DNA of 64,000 nt from Variovorax sp. 770b2 (GTDB taxonomy: Bacteria > Pseudomonadota > Gammaproteobacteria > Burkholderiales > Burkholderiaceae_C). The position numbers were made by a program, and so were the translations under genes. Below are positions 50,957 to 59,856 of this stretch, piece after piece. The notes beneath the pieces were generated by a model. That model saw nothing but the letters and a program-made list of their open reading frames with translations. It made no database searches and was not told the origin of the DNA. The stretch is from NCBI RefSeq assembly GCF_900115685.1, contig NZ_FOXJ01000001.1, positions 2,947,796 through 3,011,795 on the forward strand. Reading direction: 5' to 3'. Position 1 is the first letter of the stretch. Each line of letters opens with the position of its first letter.

Positions 50957-51367
50957 GTGTCCGCCACTCCGCTCCCGCCCTCTTCCGTCCGCGCCACCCG
51001 ATGGCTTGCCGTGGGCAGCCTCGTCGGCCTGATCGTGCTGGGCCTGGCCTGGGAGCTGTGGCTCGCGCCGCTGCGGCCCGGCGGCTCGCTGCTCGCGCTG
51101 AAGGTGCTGCCGCTGGTCGTTCCGCTCGCAGGGCTCTACAAGAACCGCATGTACACCTACCGCTGGGTCAGCCTGATGATCTGGCTCTACTTCACCGAGG
51201 GCGTGGTGCGCGCCTGGAGCGACACCAACGGCGTGGGACAGGTGCTCGCGCTCATCGAGGTGCTGCTGTGCCTGGTGCTCTTCGCGGCCTGCGCGTGGCA
51301 TGTGCGCCTTCGCCTGCGCCACGCCAAGGCCGCCGCTGCCCGTCAACTGGAGGCTTCCGCCCAATGA
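50957..51367 (+). CDS. DUF2069 membrane protein
   Basis: A small DUF2069 membrane protein of about 136 residues with four predicted helices (WLAVGSLVGLIVLGLAWELWLAPL, LLALKVLPLVVPLAGLY, WVSLMIWLYFTEGVVRAWS, LALIEVLLCLVLFAACAWHVRLR). The motif YKNRMYTYRWVSLMIWLYFTEG is the family signature. I prefer GTG 50957; ATG 50888 is possible but would overlap the YihY start region. It overlaps the FAD-oxidase gene by ATGA. Confidence 0.85.
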   Translation: MSATPLPPSSVRATRWLAVGSLVGLIVLGLAWELWLAPLRPGGSLLALKVLPLVVPLAGLYKNRMYTYRWVSLMIWLYFTEGVVRAWSDTNGVGQVLALIEVLLCLVLFAACAWHVRLRLRHAKAAAARQLEASAQ

Positions 51368-52800
51368 CTTCTTCCGCTTCCCCCGTTGCATTGATCGACC
51401 AACTGCGCGCCATCGTCGGCGCCTCGCATGTGCTCGACGAGGGCGACCTCACCGCCTACGAGCAGGACTGGCGCAAGCGCTCGCGCGGCAAGTCGCTCGC
51501 GGTGGTGCGGCCGGCCAATGCGCAGCAGGTGGCCGACGTGGTCAAGGCCTGCGCCGCGGCCGGCACGGCCATCGTGCCGCAGGGCGGCAACACGGGTCTG
51601 GCGGTCGGCTCGATTCCCGACGACAGCGGCACGCAGGTGGTGCTGAGCCTGCAGCGCCTCAACGCGATCCGCACCATCGACGCGGCCAACCTCACGATGA
51701 CCGTGGAGGCCGGCTGCATCCTGCAGACGCTGCAGGAGGCTGCGGAAAAAGAGGGCTACCTGTTCCCGCTGAGCCTGGCGGCCGAGGGCAGCTGCACCAT
51801 CGGCGGCAACCTCGCGACCAACGCGGGCGGCACGCAGGTCGTGCGCTACGGCAACACGCGCGAACTCTGCCTGGGCCTGGAAGTGGTCACGCCGCAGGGC
51901 GAGATCTGGGAGGGCACGAGCGGCCTTCGCAAGGACAACACGGGCTACGACCTGCGCGACCTCATGATCGGCAGCGAAGGCACGCTGGGCATCATCACCG
52001 CGGCGACCATGAAGCTCTACCCGCTGCCGGCCGCGCAGCTCACGGCCTGGGCCGCGGTGCCATCGCTGGACCACGCGGTCACGCTGCTGGGCCTCGCGCA
52101 CAAGCACCTGGGCTCTGGGCTCACGGGCTTCGAGGTGATGGGCAAGTTTGCGCTCAGCCTGGTCGACAAGCACATGCCGCAGCTGCGCGTGCCCTTCATC
52201 GCCGACGAAGCCGTGCCCTACTGCGTGCTGCTGGAGAACTCCGACAGCGAATCCGAAGACCACGCGCGCGCCCGCTTCGAGGCGCTGCTGGAGACCGCCT
52301 TCGAAGACGGCTGCGTGACCGACGCGGTGGTGGCCGAGAACCTCACGCAGGCGCACCAGCTCTGGCACATCCGCGAGAGCATTCCGCTCGCGCAGGCCGA
52401 GGAAGGGCTGAACATCAAGCACGACATCTCGATCCCGGTGTCGCGCATCCCGGCCTTCGTGGCCGAGACCGATGCGCTGCTCCGGCGCGAAATCGCCGGC
52501 GTGCGGCTCGTGAACTTCGGCCACCTGGGCGACGGCAACCTGCACTACAACGTGCAGGCGCCGGAGAACATCGACACCAAGGCTTTCTTGAAGAACGAGG
52601 AAGACCGCATCAACACGCTGGTGTACGACGCGGTCGAGAAGTTCGGCGGCTCGTTCTCGGCCGAGCATGGCGTCGGTTCGCTCAAGCTCGACAAGCTCGA
52701 GAAGCACAAGTCGCCGGTGGCGCTGGAGATGATGCGGGCGATCAAGCGCGGGCTCGATCCGAAGAACACGCTCAACCCCGGGCGCGTGATCCGCGTCTAG
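51364..52800 (+). CDS. FAD-linked oxidase (D-2-hydroxyacid dehydrogenase / GlcD type)
   Basis: A 478-residue FAD-dependent flavoprotein of the GlcD/D-lactate dehydrogenase family, which oxidises D-2-hydroxyacids such as D-lactate or D-2-hydroxyglutarate. The PCMH FAD domain holds IVPQGGNTGLAVGSIPDD, IGGNLATNAGGTQVVRYGNTRELCLGLEVV and LRDLMIGSEGTLGIITAATMKL. The C-terminal cap has VRLVNFGHLGDGNLHYNV (His/Asp/Asn active site) and EHGVGSLKLDKLEKHK, ending LDPKNTLNPGRVIRV. No glcE/F partners are adjacent, suggesting a stand-alone enzyme. Confidence 0.95.
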   Translation: MTSSASPVALIDQLRAIVGASHVLDEGDLTAYEQDWRKRSRGKSLAVVRPANAQQVADVVKACAAAGTAIVPQGGNTGLAVGSIPDDSGTQVVLSLQRLNAIRTIDAANLTMTVEAGCILQTLQEAAEKEGYLFPLSLAAEGSCTIGGNLATNAGGTQVVRYGNTRELCLGLEVVTPQGEIWEGTSGLRKDNTGYDLRDLMIGSEGTLGIITAATMKLYPLPAAQLTAWAAVPSLDHAVTLLGLAHKHLGSGLTGFEVMGKFALSLVDKHMPQLRVPFIADEAVPYCVLLENSDSESEDHARARFEALLETAFEDGCVTDAVVAENLTQAHQLWHIRESIPLAQAEEGLNIKHDISIPVSRIPAFVAETDALLRREIAGVRLVNFGHLGDGNLHYNVQAPENIDTKAFLKNEEDRINTLVYDAVEKFGGSFSAEHGVGSLKLDKLEKHKSPVALEMMRAIKRGLDPKNTLNPGRVIRV

Positions 52801-53171
52801 CCGGGAAAGTCCTCGCCGCGCAACTCGATCGGCTGGCCGTGCGGCGTGCGGTCGGCCGCGTGGTCCCAGGCGTGGCGGTAGCGGGCGAGCTCGTCGCCCG
52901 AACTCGCGCCCTTGCGGGCCACGAGGCCTTCGAGCGCGGCGAGCCAGTGGCGGTAGTAGGTCTCGCCGGTGTCGGGGTCGCCCGCGGCTTGCGCGGCGGC
53001 GATCTCCGATGCAAGCGCCTCGGCCCATTCGACCCAGGTGAAGAGGCCGCGCTCATGCAGCGCCAGCGTCATCGCGAAGGCCTGCGCTTCCCAGGGCTCC
53101 TTGAACACCGGGCCGTCGGCATCGCGCGGCATGCCGGGTGCGACGGCCAGCGGTGGCATGTCGTTCTTCAT
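52797..53171 (-). CDS. Nitrile hydratase accessory protein
   Basis: A 124-residue homologue of the N-terminal part of the nitrile hydratase beta subunit, typical of nitrile hydratase accessory/activator proteins (cobalt type). Strings: VFKEPWEAQAFAMTLALHERGLFTWVEWAEALASEI and ETYYRHWLAALEGLVARKG, then TPHGQPIELRGEDFPG. In cobalt nitrile hydratases such a protein delivers the metal-loaded alpha subunit by self-subunit swapping. It is the last gene of the operon, overlaps nthB by four bases and overlaps the convergent FAD-oxidase stop. Confidence 0.88.
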   Translation of the reverse strand: MKNDMPPLAVAPGMPRDADGPVFKEPWEAQAFAMTLALHERGLFTWVEWAEALASEIAAAQAAGDPDTGETYYRHWLAALEGLVARKGASSGDELARYRHAWDHAADRTPHGQPIELRGEDFPG

Positions 53172-53833
53172 GCGGCGGGCTCCAGGTAACTTTCCCACGC
53201 ATCGACCGACACCGAGAGGTTCTGTCGCGCCGCCTGCTCGCCCCAGAGCTCGGCCTCGTCGAAGACCACGGTGTAGAGCCACTGCGGCTGCTCTCCGAGC
53301 CCTTGCGCGTTTGCATCGGCGAACACGTGCGCGCCGTGGACATGCTCGATCGTGCCGCGCTTGCCCTGCACATAGCCCGGCAGCCGCGTGTGATGGTCGA
53401 CCTTGCCCAGGTGCATGCGCACGGCCTGCCCGACGGCGAAGCGCGCCGGGCCCGGCTCGGGGCGTTCGGTGGGCGAGCCCTTGGCGAGCACCGCGGGCAC
53501 GTTCGCGGCCTGCAGCACGCGGGCGACCGGCGCGGGCGGATGCTTCATCTCGCCGGATGCGATCTCGTCGGGAAAAACCTGCGCGCGCTGCAGCATCAGC
53601 TGCTCCAGCGCACTGAGCCAGATCTGGTAGTAGCTCAGGTCGCGGTAGTCCGGCAGCGTCTCGCGCACGGCGCGGCTCGCATCGATGTTCCAGGAGCCGG
53701 TCGCGCCCATCGCAAGCGTGAGGGCCAGCGCGCGCGGCTCCCAATCGGCGTGGAACAGTTCGCCCTCGGGTTCGGGCGTGACCGGCCCGAAGCCCGGCTG
53801 GCCGCCGAGGTCGGCATGCGTGACGTAGCTCAT
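53168..53833 (-). CDS. nthB: Nitrile hydratase beta subunit
   Basis: A 221-residue nitrile hydratase beta subunit, standard length. It begins [39 protein letters not shown] and has the [25 protein letters not shown] helix. The SH3-like C-terminal domain starts [42 protein letters not shown] and ends [33 protein letters not shown]. It forms the heterotetramer with the alpha subunit encoded just upstream. Converts nitriles to amides. No amidase gene is in this window. Confidence 0.96.
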   Translation of the reverse strand: MSYVTHADLGGQPGFGPVTPEPEGELFHADWEPRALALTLAMGATGSWNIDASRAVRETLPDYRDLSYYQIWLSALEQLMLQRAQVFPDEIASGEMKHPPAPVARVLQAANVPAVLAKGSPTERPEPGPARFAVGQAVRMHLGKVDHHTRLPGYVQGKRGTIEHVHGAHVFADANAQGLGEQPQWLYTVVFDEAELWGEQAARQNLSVSVDAWESYLEPAA

Positions 53834-54486
53834 GCGGCGCTCCCCGTCGAAGGCGCGTCCACCAGGCGCGTGCCGATCATCGAATCGCGCGAGACCAGCG
53901 CGGCGAGTTCCTCTTCGCTCATTTCCTCGGTGCCCGCGGGGCGCTGCGGAATCACCAGATAGCGCACCTCGGCGGTCGAATCCCAGACGCGGATGCGCGT
54001 GGTCTCGGGCAGCGCCGTGCCGAAATCGGCCAGCACGCCGCGCGGGTCCTTCACGGCGCGGGAGCGATAAGGCGCGCTCTTGTACCAGGTGGGCGGCAGG
54101 CCGAGCACGGGCCAGGGGTAGCAGCTGCAGAGGGTGCAGACGACCATGTGGTGCTGTTCGTCGGTGTTCTCTACCGCCACCATGTGCTCGCCCTGCCGGC
54201 CGGTGTAGCCCAGCGAGGCGATGGCCGCAGTGGCATCGGCCATCAGCCAGTCGTGGAACGCCTGGTCGACCCAGGCCCGCGCCACCACCTGAGCGCCGTT
54301 GCGCGGGCCGATGCGGGTCTGGTAGGTGTCGATCAGCGCGTCGAGCGCGGCGGGGTCGATGTAGCCCTTGTGCGTGAGCACGCTTTCCAGGGCGCGCACG
54401 CGCAGGTCCATCTCGCCGAGTTCGCTGTGGTCGTGGGCATGATCGTGGCCGTGCGCGTGGCCGTCCGTGGGGTGGTCTTGGCTCAT
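53830..54486 (-). CDS. nthA: Nitrile hydratase alpha subunit, cobalt type
   Basis: A 218-residue nitrile hydratase alpha subunit. The metal-claw motif is Cys117-Thr-Leu-Cys120-Ser-Cys122 in [31 protein letters not shown]. Thr at position two marks the cobalt type; iron enzymes have Ser. A further feature is the very His-rich N terminus: seven His in the first 20 residues ([11 protein letters not shown]), not needed for the fold. ATG 54495 or 54510 are alternative starts. It is first in the alpha-beta-accessory operon, all joined by four-base overlaps. Confidence 0.96.
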   Translation of the reverse strand: MSQDHPTDGHAHGHDHAHDHSELGEMDLRVRALESVLTHKGYIDPAALDALIDTYQTRIGPRNGAQVVARAWVDQAFHDWLMADATAAIASLGYTGRQGEHMVAVENTDEQHHMVVCTLCSCYPWPVLGLPPTWYKSAPYRSRAVKDPRGVLADFGTALPETTRIRVWDSTAEVRYLVIPQRPAGTEEMSEEELAALVSRDSMIGTRLVDAPSTGSAA

Positions 54487-54549
54487 GGACGCCATGCTAA
54501 GCGGTGGCACTTAAAATCCGAAAACCCGCCCCTGAGAGCCCCCTCTTCC

Positions 54550-55392
54550 ATGACCTCCACGCCCACCCGCCCCGTCCGCTCCCAGTACGAAGATTTCATG
54601 CGCCACGTGGACACCCACGGCGTGTTCAAGAGCGACCGCACCGGCACCGGCACCAAGAGCGTGTTCGGCCACCAGATGCGCTTCGACCTGAACGAGGGCT
54701 TTCCGTTGGTGACCACGAAGAAGGTGCACCTGAAATCCATCATCCAGGAACTGCTTTGGTTCCTGACCGGATCGAGCAACAACAACTGGCTGAAGGAACG
54801 CGGCGTCAGCATCTGGGACGAATGGGCGCGCGAAGACGGCGACCTGGGCCCGGTGTACGGCGTGCAGTGGCGCAGCTGGCCCACGCCCGATGGCGGGCAC
54901 ATCGACCAGATCTCCGACGTCATCAAGACCCTGAAGACCAACCCCGATTCGCGCCGCATCATCGTGAGCGCCTGGAACGTGGCCGAGCTCTCCAAGATGG
55001 CGCTGATGCCCTGCCACGCGTTCTTCCAGTTCTACGTGGCGCCGCCGCAGGCCGAGGGAGAACGCGGCAAGCTGAGCTGCCAGCTCTACCAGCGCAGCGC
55101 CGACATCTTCCTGGGCGTGCCCTTCAACATCGCGAGCTACGCCCTCCTCACGCACATGGTGGCGCAGCAGTGCGACCTGGACGTGGGCGACTTCATCTGG
55201 ACCGGCGGCGACTGCCACATCTACAGCAACCACGCCGAGCAGGTGAAGCTGCAGCTCAGCCGCGATCCCTACCCGTATCCCGTGCTGAACATCAAGCGCA
55301 AGCCCGATTCGATCTTCGACTACCAGTACGAGGATTTCGAAGTGCTCGACTACAAGCACGGCGATCCCATCAAAGCGCCCGTGGCAGTGTGA
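54550..55392 (+). CDS. thyA: Thymidylate synthase
   Basis: Thymidylate synthase, which methylates dUMP to dTMP with 5,10-methylene-tetrahydrofolate, 280 residues. Active-site Cys lies in [12 protein letters not shown], and the substrate arginines are in [19 protein letters not shown] and [17 protein letters not shown]. Also [52 protein letters not shown] and the dUMP-binding [18 protein letters not shown]. It is followed six bases later by folA, the natural partner that regenerates tetrahydrofolate. Confidence 0.98.
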   Translation: MTSTPTRPVRSQYEDFMRHVDTHGVFKSDRTGTGTKSVFGHQMRFDLNEGFPLVTTKKVHLKSIIQELLWFLTGSSNNNWLKERGVSIWDEWAREDGDLGPVYGVQWRSWPTPDGGHIDQISDVIKTLKTNPDSRRIIVSAWNVAELSKMALMPCHAFFQFYVAPPQAEGERGKLSCQLYQRSADIFLGVPFNIASYALLTHMVAQQCDLDVGDFIWTGGDCHIYSNHAEQVKLQLSRDPYPYPVLNIKRKPDSIFDYQYEDFEVLDYKHGDPIKAPVAV

Positions 55393-55397
55393 GCCAC

Positions 55398-55919
55398 ATG
55401 ACCGAGCCCCGCATCAACCTCATCTACGCCCGCGCCGCCAACGGCGTCATCGGCGCCAACGGCACGATCCCCTGGCACCTGCCCGAGGACATGGCGCACT
55501 TCAAGCAACAGACCGCCGGCGCGCCGGTGATCATGGGCCGCAAGACCTGGGACTCGCTGCCGCCGCGCTTCCGTCCGCTGCCCGGGCGGCAGAACATCGT
55601 GGTCACTCGGCAGGCCGACTGGCGCGCCGAGGGTGCGCTGCCGGTGGGCAACCTGCGCGACGCGCTCTCGCTCTGCGCAGAGGCGCCATCGCCCGAGGTC
55701 TGGGTGATCGGCGGCGCGCAGATCTACGCCGAGGCCGAGCCATTGGCACACCGCGCGGTCGTGACCGAGATCGCGCGCGACTACGAAGGCGATGCGCATG
55801 CACCCGTACTCGACAGCGCGGCATGGCGCGAGACGCAGCGCGAATCGCACGTCTCGACCAAGGACGGCCTGGCCTTCAGCTTCGTGACCTACGAACGCAT
55901 CGCACCCGCGCACGCATGA
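55398..55919 (+). CDS. folA: Dihydrofolate reductase
   Basis: Dihydrofolate reductase, 173 residues, reduces dihydrofolate with NADPH. Landmarks: INLIYARAANGVIGANGTIPWHLPEDMAHFK (Met20-loop region with the acidic Asp/Glu near residue 31), GAPVIMGRKTWDSLPPRFRPLPGRQNIVVTR (NADPH site), and EVWVIGGAQIYAEAEPLAHRAVVTEI. It is translationally linked with thyA upstream and overlaps the following phosphatase gene by ATGA. Confidence 0.97.
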   Translation: MTEPRINLIYARAANGVIGANGTIPWHLPEDMAHFKQQTAGAPVIMGRKTWDSLPPRFRPLPGRQNIVVTRQADWRAEGALPVGNLRDALSLCAEAPSPEVWVIGGAQIYAEAEPLAHRAVVTEIARDYEGDAHAPVLDSAAWRETQRESHVSTKDGLAFSFVTYERIAPAHA

Positions 55920-57040
55920 GCGACGACAGCCCCATTCACCCGCCCGCGCCGCAACTGAAGCGCCGGTCCGTGGTGATGGGCGCTGCCTTGCTCGCGGGCC
56001 TTGCGCCCCTGCAGGCGCTGCAGGCCGCCGAGCCGCTCGAGCCCGACGAGGAAGCGCTCTTCATGCCCGGCACGGCGCGCCCCACCGACGATGGCCGCAT
56101 CGAGGTCGACATCCACGCCTGGATCTTCGAGCGCGAACGGCGCTGGGGCCTGGACGGTGCGCTGGCGCGCTACCTCGGGCTGAACCTCAAGAAGCTCTCG
56201 CCCACGGCGCGGCTGCGCTTCAACCAGCGCACCGCGCTGTTCCACGCGGAGTCCGAGGAAGGCAAGCTGATCGACGTCGTCTTCGACGGCACGCAGACCC
56301 GCGTGAAGATGCCCGCCTCGACCGCGAACGGCCGCACCAACCTGCGCGTGGTGGTCGATGCGCCGCGCACCGCGGCGCCGGTGCAGTGGCTGCAGTTCCA
56401 CGGCGTGACGGGGCCGGGCGAACTGCTGCACCGCTTCAGGGGCCAGGCGCTGGTCGTGCCCGCCGAGGGCGTGTCGGTGATCTCGGACATCGACGACACC
56501 ATCAAGCGCACGCAGGTGCGCGACCGGCGCGAGATGCTCCTGAACACCTTCGCGCGGCGCTTCGAGGCGGCGCCCCGCATGGCGGCGTACTACCGCGCGC
56601 TCGCGCAGGTGCCGGACACGCGCTTTCACTACCTCTCGGCGAGCCCGATCCAGCTCTATCCGGCGCTCGCGGATTTCGTTCGCGACAACGACTTTCCCGC
56701 CGGCAGCATGCACCTGCGCGAGAGCACCACGTGGCGCACGCTGATCCCGGGCGCCGAGGATTCGCGCGCGCACAAGCTGGGCGTGATCGACCGGCTGCTC
56801 ACCGAATTTCCGCTGCGCCGCTTCGTGCTGGTGGGCGACTCGGGCGAGGCCGATCCGGAGATCTACGCGCAGGTGTGGCGCGCGAACCCGCGGCGCATCG
56901 ACAGCATCGTGATCCGCGACGTGACCGACGAAGGGCGGCTCTCCGATCGCTACCGCGCGACCTTCGAGGGCATCGATCCGGTGCTCTGGCACATCCTCGC
57001 GCCCGACACCACCGCCTGGCCGCTCCAGGCCAGCAAATAG
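55916..57040 (+). CDS. APP1-like (DUF2183) phosphatase family protein
   Basis: A 374-residue exported protein with an APP1/DUF2183 catalytic domain, known from yeast phosphatidate phosphatase App1. Signal region RRSVVMGAALLAGLAPLQALQA-AEPL. The HAD-like catalytic motif is ISDIDDTIKRTQVRDRREMLLN (Asp191, Asp193, Thr195), with later FHYLSASPIQLYPALADFVRDND and RRFVLVGDSGEADPEIYAQVWRANP (Gly-Asp-Ser). The N-terminal part is a beta-sandwich-like domain. It overlaps folA by four bases, so it is made with the folate enzymes although no functional link is obvious. Lipid phosphatase activity is inferred from the fold. Confidence 0.88.
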   Translation: MSDDSPIHPPAPQLKRRSVVMGAALLAGLAPLQALQAAEPLEPDEEALFMPGTARPTDDGRIEVDIHAWIFERERRWGLDGALARYLGLNLKKLSPTARLRFNQRTALFHAESEEGKLIDVVFDGTQTRVKMPASTANGRTNLRVVVDAPRTAAPVQWLQFHGVTGPGELLHRFRGQALVVPAEGVSVISDIDDTIKRTQVRDRREMLLNTFARRFEAAPRMAAYYRALAQVPDTRFHYLSASPIQLYPALADFVRDNDFPAGSMHLRESTTWRTLIPGAEDSRAHKLGVIDRLLTEFPLRRFVLVGDSGEADPEIYAQVWRANPRRIDSIVIRDVTDEGRLSDRYRATFEGIDPVLWHILAPDTTAWPLQASK

Positions 57041-57135
57041 CCTGCTGCAGTGCAGCGGCAAACGGTTGCGCCCGCACCGCGCAGCCAAAGTGAAAACTTC
57101 AGTACAAGTGTCAAAAGGGCATGCCCGCCGCAGGG

Positions 57136-57166
57136 ATTAGCCACGGCTAATTGTTTGTGCGCACAA
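57136..57166. promoter_or_regulatory. Two adjacent palindromes before small orphan gene
   Basis: ATTAGCC-AC-GGCTAAT (57136-57151) is followed three bases later by the perfect palindrome TTGTGCGCACAA (57155-57166). They lie 35-65 bp upstream of the 79-residue gene, in a lower-GC spacer. They look like operators for dimeric regulators; the regulators are unknown. Confidence 0.5.
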
Positions 57167-57200
57167 TGTCCGGACCGCCATCAAGACAAGGAGACGGCTC

Positions 57201-57440
57201 ATGTCCATGGAGTTTCTTCGGGTGATCTCCGAGCAGAGATTGCCCTATGTGATCCACACGCCCGCAGACATCGACAGGCTGCGCGTGCTGCGGGCGGCCG
57301 ACCTGGTCACCGCATTCATCCCGCCTTCCGGGCGCGCACCGGACGAGCGTGCGATACGCCAGCTCGCGCAGGTCGAATCGATCACAGCCAAGGGCAAGCT
57401 GGCCCTCAACAAGGCCACGTCGGCATTCATCGAGTTGTGA
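57201..57440 (+). CDS. Small protein of unknown function, 79 aa
   Basis: A 79-residue soluble protein (MSMEFLRVISEQRLPYVIH..., ending KATSAFIEL) that I do not recognise. It is preceded by a good AAGGAG ribosome-binding site 8 bp from ATG. Third-position GC and the absence of an equally plausible competing frame support real coding. A shorter form could start at the second Met. It has a pattern of alternating hydrophobics and basic residues with no Cys or membrane helix. Two palindromes sit in front of it, so it is likely tightly regulated. Confidence 0.65.
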   Translation: MSMEFLRVISEQRLPYVIHTPADIDRLRVLRAADLVTAFIPPSGRAPDERAIRQLAQVESITAKGKLALNKATSAFIEL

Positions 57441-57465
57441 GTTCGCAGGGCTTTTTTCATCCGCA

Positions 57466-58482
57466 TCAGGGCTGCGAATTTTCAATCGGATGGCTCATCG
57501 CATACCGCTCCAGAAACACATAGAGCACCATCCCGCCGGCCAACGGCAACAGGTAATAGAGCGCGCGATACGCGAGCACCGCGCCCATCAGCGCGCCCTG
57601 CTTCACGGTGCCTGACAGCAGCGCGAGATACACCGCCTCGAGCACGCCGAGCCCCGCGGGAATCGGCGTGATCACGCCGACGATCGATGCGGCCATCAAC
57701 ACACCCAGCGTGGTCGTGTAAGGCACCTGCTGGCCAAGCAGCAAGTACATCGCCGAACCCATCAGCGCCCAGTTCGTGGTCGACAGTGCCAACTGCACCA
57801 GCGCGAGCCGCGCGCTAGGAAATTTCAACCGCCGGTTCCTCACGCGCCATTCGCGTCCGCGCAAGAGGGCACAGGCCACGACATAGGCCACGGCCAGGAG
57901 AATCATCACGACGCCGATCGCACGCAACGCACCCGGCCCGATGGGCGCGCGGCTCGGCGGCGCAATGGCGCCCGCCGCGAACAGGCCGCCCGCCAACAGT
58001 CCATAGCCGAGCCAGTTGGTGGCGAGGCTGAGCCCGACGATCTGCGCCACGCCGGCCTCGTCCAGGCCCGCGCGCGCATACAACCGCGCACGCATCGCAA
58101 TGCCGCCCACCAAGGAGCCGAGATTGAGGTTGAAGGCGTAGCTGGTGACCGCGATCGCCCACGTGCGCCAGCGCGGCAGCGCATGGCGCGTGTGACGCTG
58201 GCCGATCAGGTCGAAGCAGCCGTACAGCGCATGGCTTGCGGTGGCCAAGCCCAGCACGCCGAGCAGCAGCCAGGGCGAGTAGCGTTGCAGCGCGTGCCAG
58301 GCGCCGGCCCAGTCCACCTTGTGCGCATGCGAGAGCAAGAGGCCCAGGATGGCGATGCCGACCAGCGGCAGCACCCAGCGGCGGCTGCGCTGCCAGAGTG
58401 AGGTTGTCGACGTTGCCGAAGTGGCCGACGTGGCGGGTGCGGAAGAAGCTCCGGCAGGGACAGTGGCTGCGTTGCCGTCCAT
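57466..58482 (-). CDS. YbhN/UPF0104 family membrane protein
   Basis: A 338-residue integral membrane protein of the lysylphosphatidylglycerol synthase transmembrane (YbhN/UPF0104, flippase-like) family. Eight or so helices; characteristic segments are SYAFNLNLGSLVGGIAMRARLYARAGLDEAGVAQIVGLSLATNWLGYGLL and the end motif TPIPAGLGVLEAVYLALLSGTVKQGALMGAVLAYRALYYLLPLAGGMVLYV. The N terminus is a Ser/Thr/Ala-rich leader. Such proteins are thought to move or export lipids. No synthase domain is fused here. Confidence 0.9.
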   Translation of the reverse strand: MDGNAATVPAGASSAPATSATSATSTTSLWQRSRRWVLPLVGIAILGLLLSHAHKVDWAGAWHALQRYSPWLLLGVLGLATASHALYGCFDLIGQRHTRHALPRWRTWAIAVTSYAFNLNLGSLVGGIAMRARLYARAGLDEAGVAQIVGLSLATNWLGYGLLAGGLFAAGAIAPPSRAPIGPGALRAIGVVMILLAVAYVVACALLRGREWRVRNRRLKFPSARLALVQLALSTTNWALMGSAMYLLLGQQVPYTTTLGVLMAASIVGVITPIPAGLGVLEAVYLALLSGTVKQGALMGAVLAYRALYYLLPLAGGMVLYVFLERYAMSHPIENSQP

Positions 58483-58525
58483 GGTCGCGCGCCTTGTGGT
58501 TGTATTCAGGAATGCCGCCGCGATG

Positions 58526-58705
58526 TCAGGACTTGTCCTTCTTTGATTTCTCCGGTGTCTTCTCTTCCGCGGAGCCTTCGTCGTGGAGCTTGCGGTTCTT
58601 CACCTCTTTCATCAGCGCCTCGCCTTCGGTGTCCCGGCCGTCACTGGGCACGGACTCCTCTTGCGTGATTTCGGGCTCCTCATGGGGGCGCACTTTGGAA
58701 TTCAT
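58526..58705 (-). CDS. Short charged protein of unknown function
   Basis: A 59-residue highly charged, probably disordered protein (NSKVRPHEEPEITQEESVPS, lysine-rich end KSKKDKS). An AGGAG site six bases before the ATG at 58705 supports translation. Acidic/basic composition without hydrophobic core; perhaps a stress-related or nucleic-acid-associated small protein, but nothing identifies it. It lies between the flippase-like gene and a LysR gene on the same strand. Confidence 0.55.
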   Translation of the reverse strand: MNSKVRPHEEPEITQEESVPSDGRDTEGEALMKEVKNRKLHDEGSAEEKTPEKSKKDKS

Positions 58706-58806
58706 GGGCATCTCCTGTTGAAGGCCCGAGTTTCCGGATGCGCGGCGCGCGACTCGCCAGCCGCCGGCGACGCGGCGTGCAGGACATTGCCCCTAGTTGC
58801 GCCACC

Positions 58807-59730
58807 TCAGGCGCCGCCGACCAGCTCCCACAGCGCCTCGGCCACCGGCGTCATCGGGGTGAGCTGCCGGTACAGCCGGATGTCCACCGGCACGCGCCAG
58901 CCGCCCGCGCCGGCATCGACCAGCGCGCCGCTGCGCAGGTCCTGCGCCACCAGGCTCATCGGGAGCCACGCCAGGCCGCGCCCTTCGAGCGCCATGGTCC
59001 GCAGCAGCGCGGCATGGTGCGCCGTGAAGACCACCGGGAGGGACGGCGCGAAGTCCTTGCCGAACTCGCTGTCCTGGATCGATCGCATGATCCGCCCGAG
59101 GCCCGATGCCTCGCTGTACGCCAGCACCGAGGGCGCGCGGTCCGCGCCCAGCGCGTGCTGCGGCGAGCCATCCGCACCGGGCGCCGCGACCGGCACCAGC
59201 ACGTCGTCGCTCAGGCGCTGCACCGGGTACTGCGCTTCGTCGAGCCGGCCGGGCGCGCCGGCATGGCCGTGGCACAGCACGAACTGCACGCGGCGCTGCA
59301 GCATCAGGTCTTCGCAGGCCTGCGAGCTGTCGGAGATGGTCTGGATCGGCCCCATGCTCAGCCGCGCCTCCACGCTGCCCAGCCAGCGCGGAAAGAAGGT
59401 GAGCGAGAGCACGTGCGTGGCCGCGAAGCTCAGGCTCGCCGCGTCCAGGTCGTGCGCGTGCCGGGCCTCGGTGCGGGCGGCCTGCAGGCCGGCCAGCACC
59501 TCCTGCAGCAGGGGCTGGAAGCGCTTGCCCGCCGCGGTCGGCGCGACCGGGTGCGCGCTGCGGTCGAACAGGTCGACGCCCACCCACTCCTCCAGCGCGC
59601 GGATGTGCCGGCTGAAGGCGGGCTGGGCGATGGAGCGGGCCTGTGCCGCGCGCGAGAAATTGCCGGTCTCGGCCAGGGCCAGGAAGTCTTCCAGCCATTC
59701 GAGATCCAGGGGTCGGTTGCCGGGGCCCAT
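58807..59730 (-). CDS. LysR-type transcriptional regulator
   Basis: A 307-residue LysR regulator. Winged-helix: LDLEWLEDFLALAETGNFSRAAQARSIAQPAFSRHIRALEEWVGVDLFDRS. The effector domain follows with SFAATHVLSLTFFPRWLGSVEARLS and a long C-terminal half (SPSVLAYSEASGLGR-like, MALEGRGLAWLPMSLVAQDLRSGALV). It is divergent from tarD and is the obvious candidate to control it in response to tartrate (inference). Confidence 0.93.
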   Translation of the reverse strand: MGPGNRPLDLEWLEDFLALAETGNFSRAAQARSIAQPAFSRHIRALEEWVGVDLFDRSAHPVAPTAAGKRFQPLLQEVLAGLQAARTEARHAHDLDAASLSFAATHVLSLTFFPRWLGSVEARLSMGPIQTISDSSQACEDLMLQRRVQFVLCHGHAGAPGRLDEAQYPVQRLSDDVLVPVAAPGADGSPQHALGADRAPSVLAYSEASGLGRIMRSIQDSEFGKDFAPSLPVVFTAHHAALLRTMALEGRGLAWLPMSLVAQDLRSGALVDAGAGGWRVPVDIRLYRQLTPMTPVAEALWELVGGA

Positions 59731-59856
59731 GTGCAGCGCGGTGAATGAATAGTTGTATGCGATTGGAGTATTGGACGGTGCAGGCCCCGCCGGAAAAAGA
59801 TGCACGCCTTCTGCACTGCACCTTGAACCACGGCGGAGATTCTCCCCCACCCCCTC

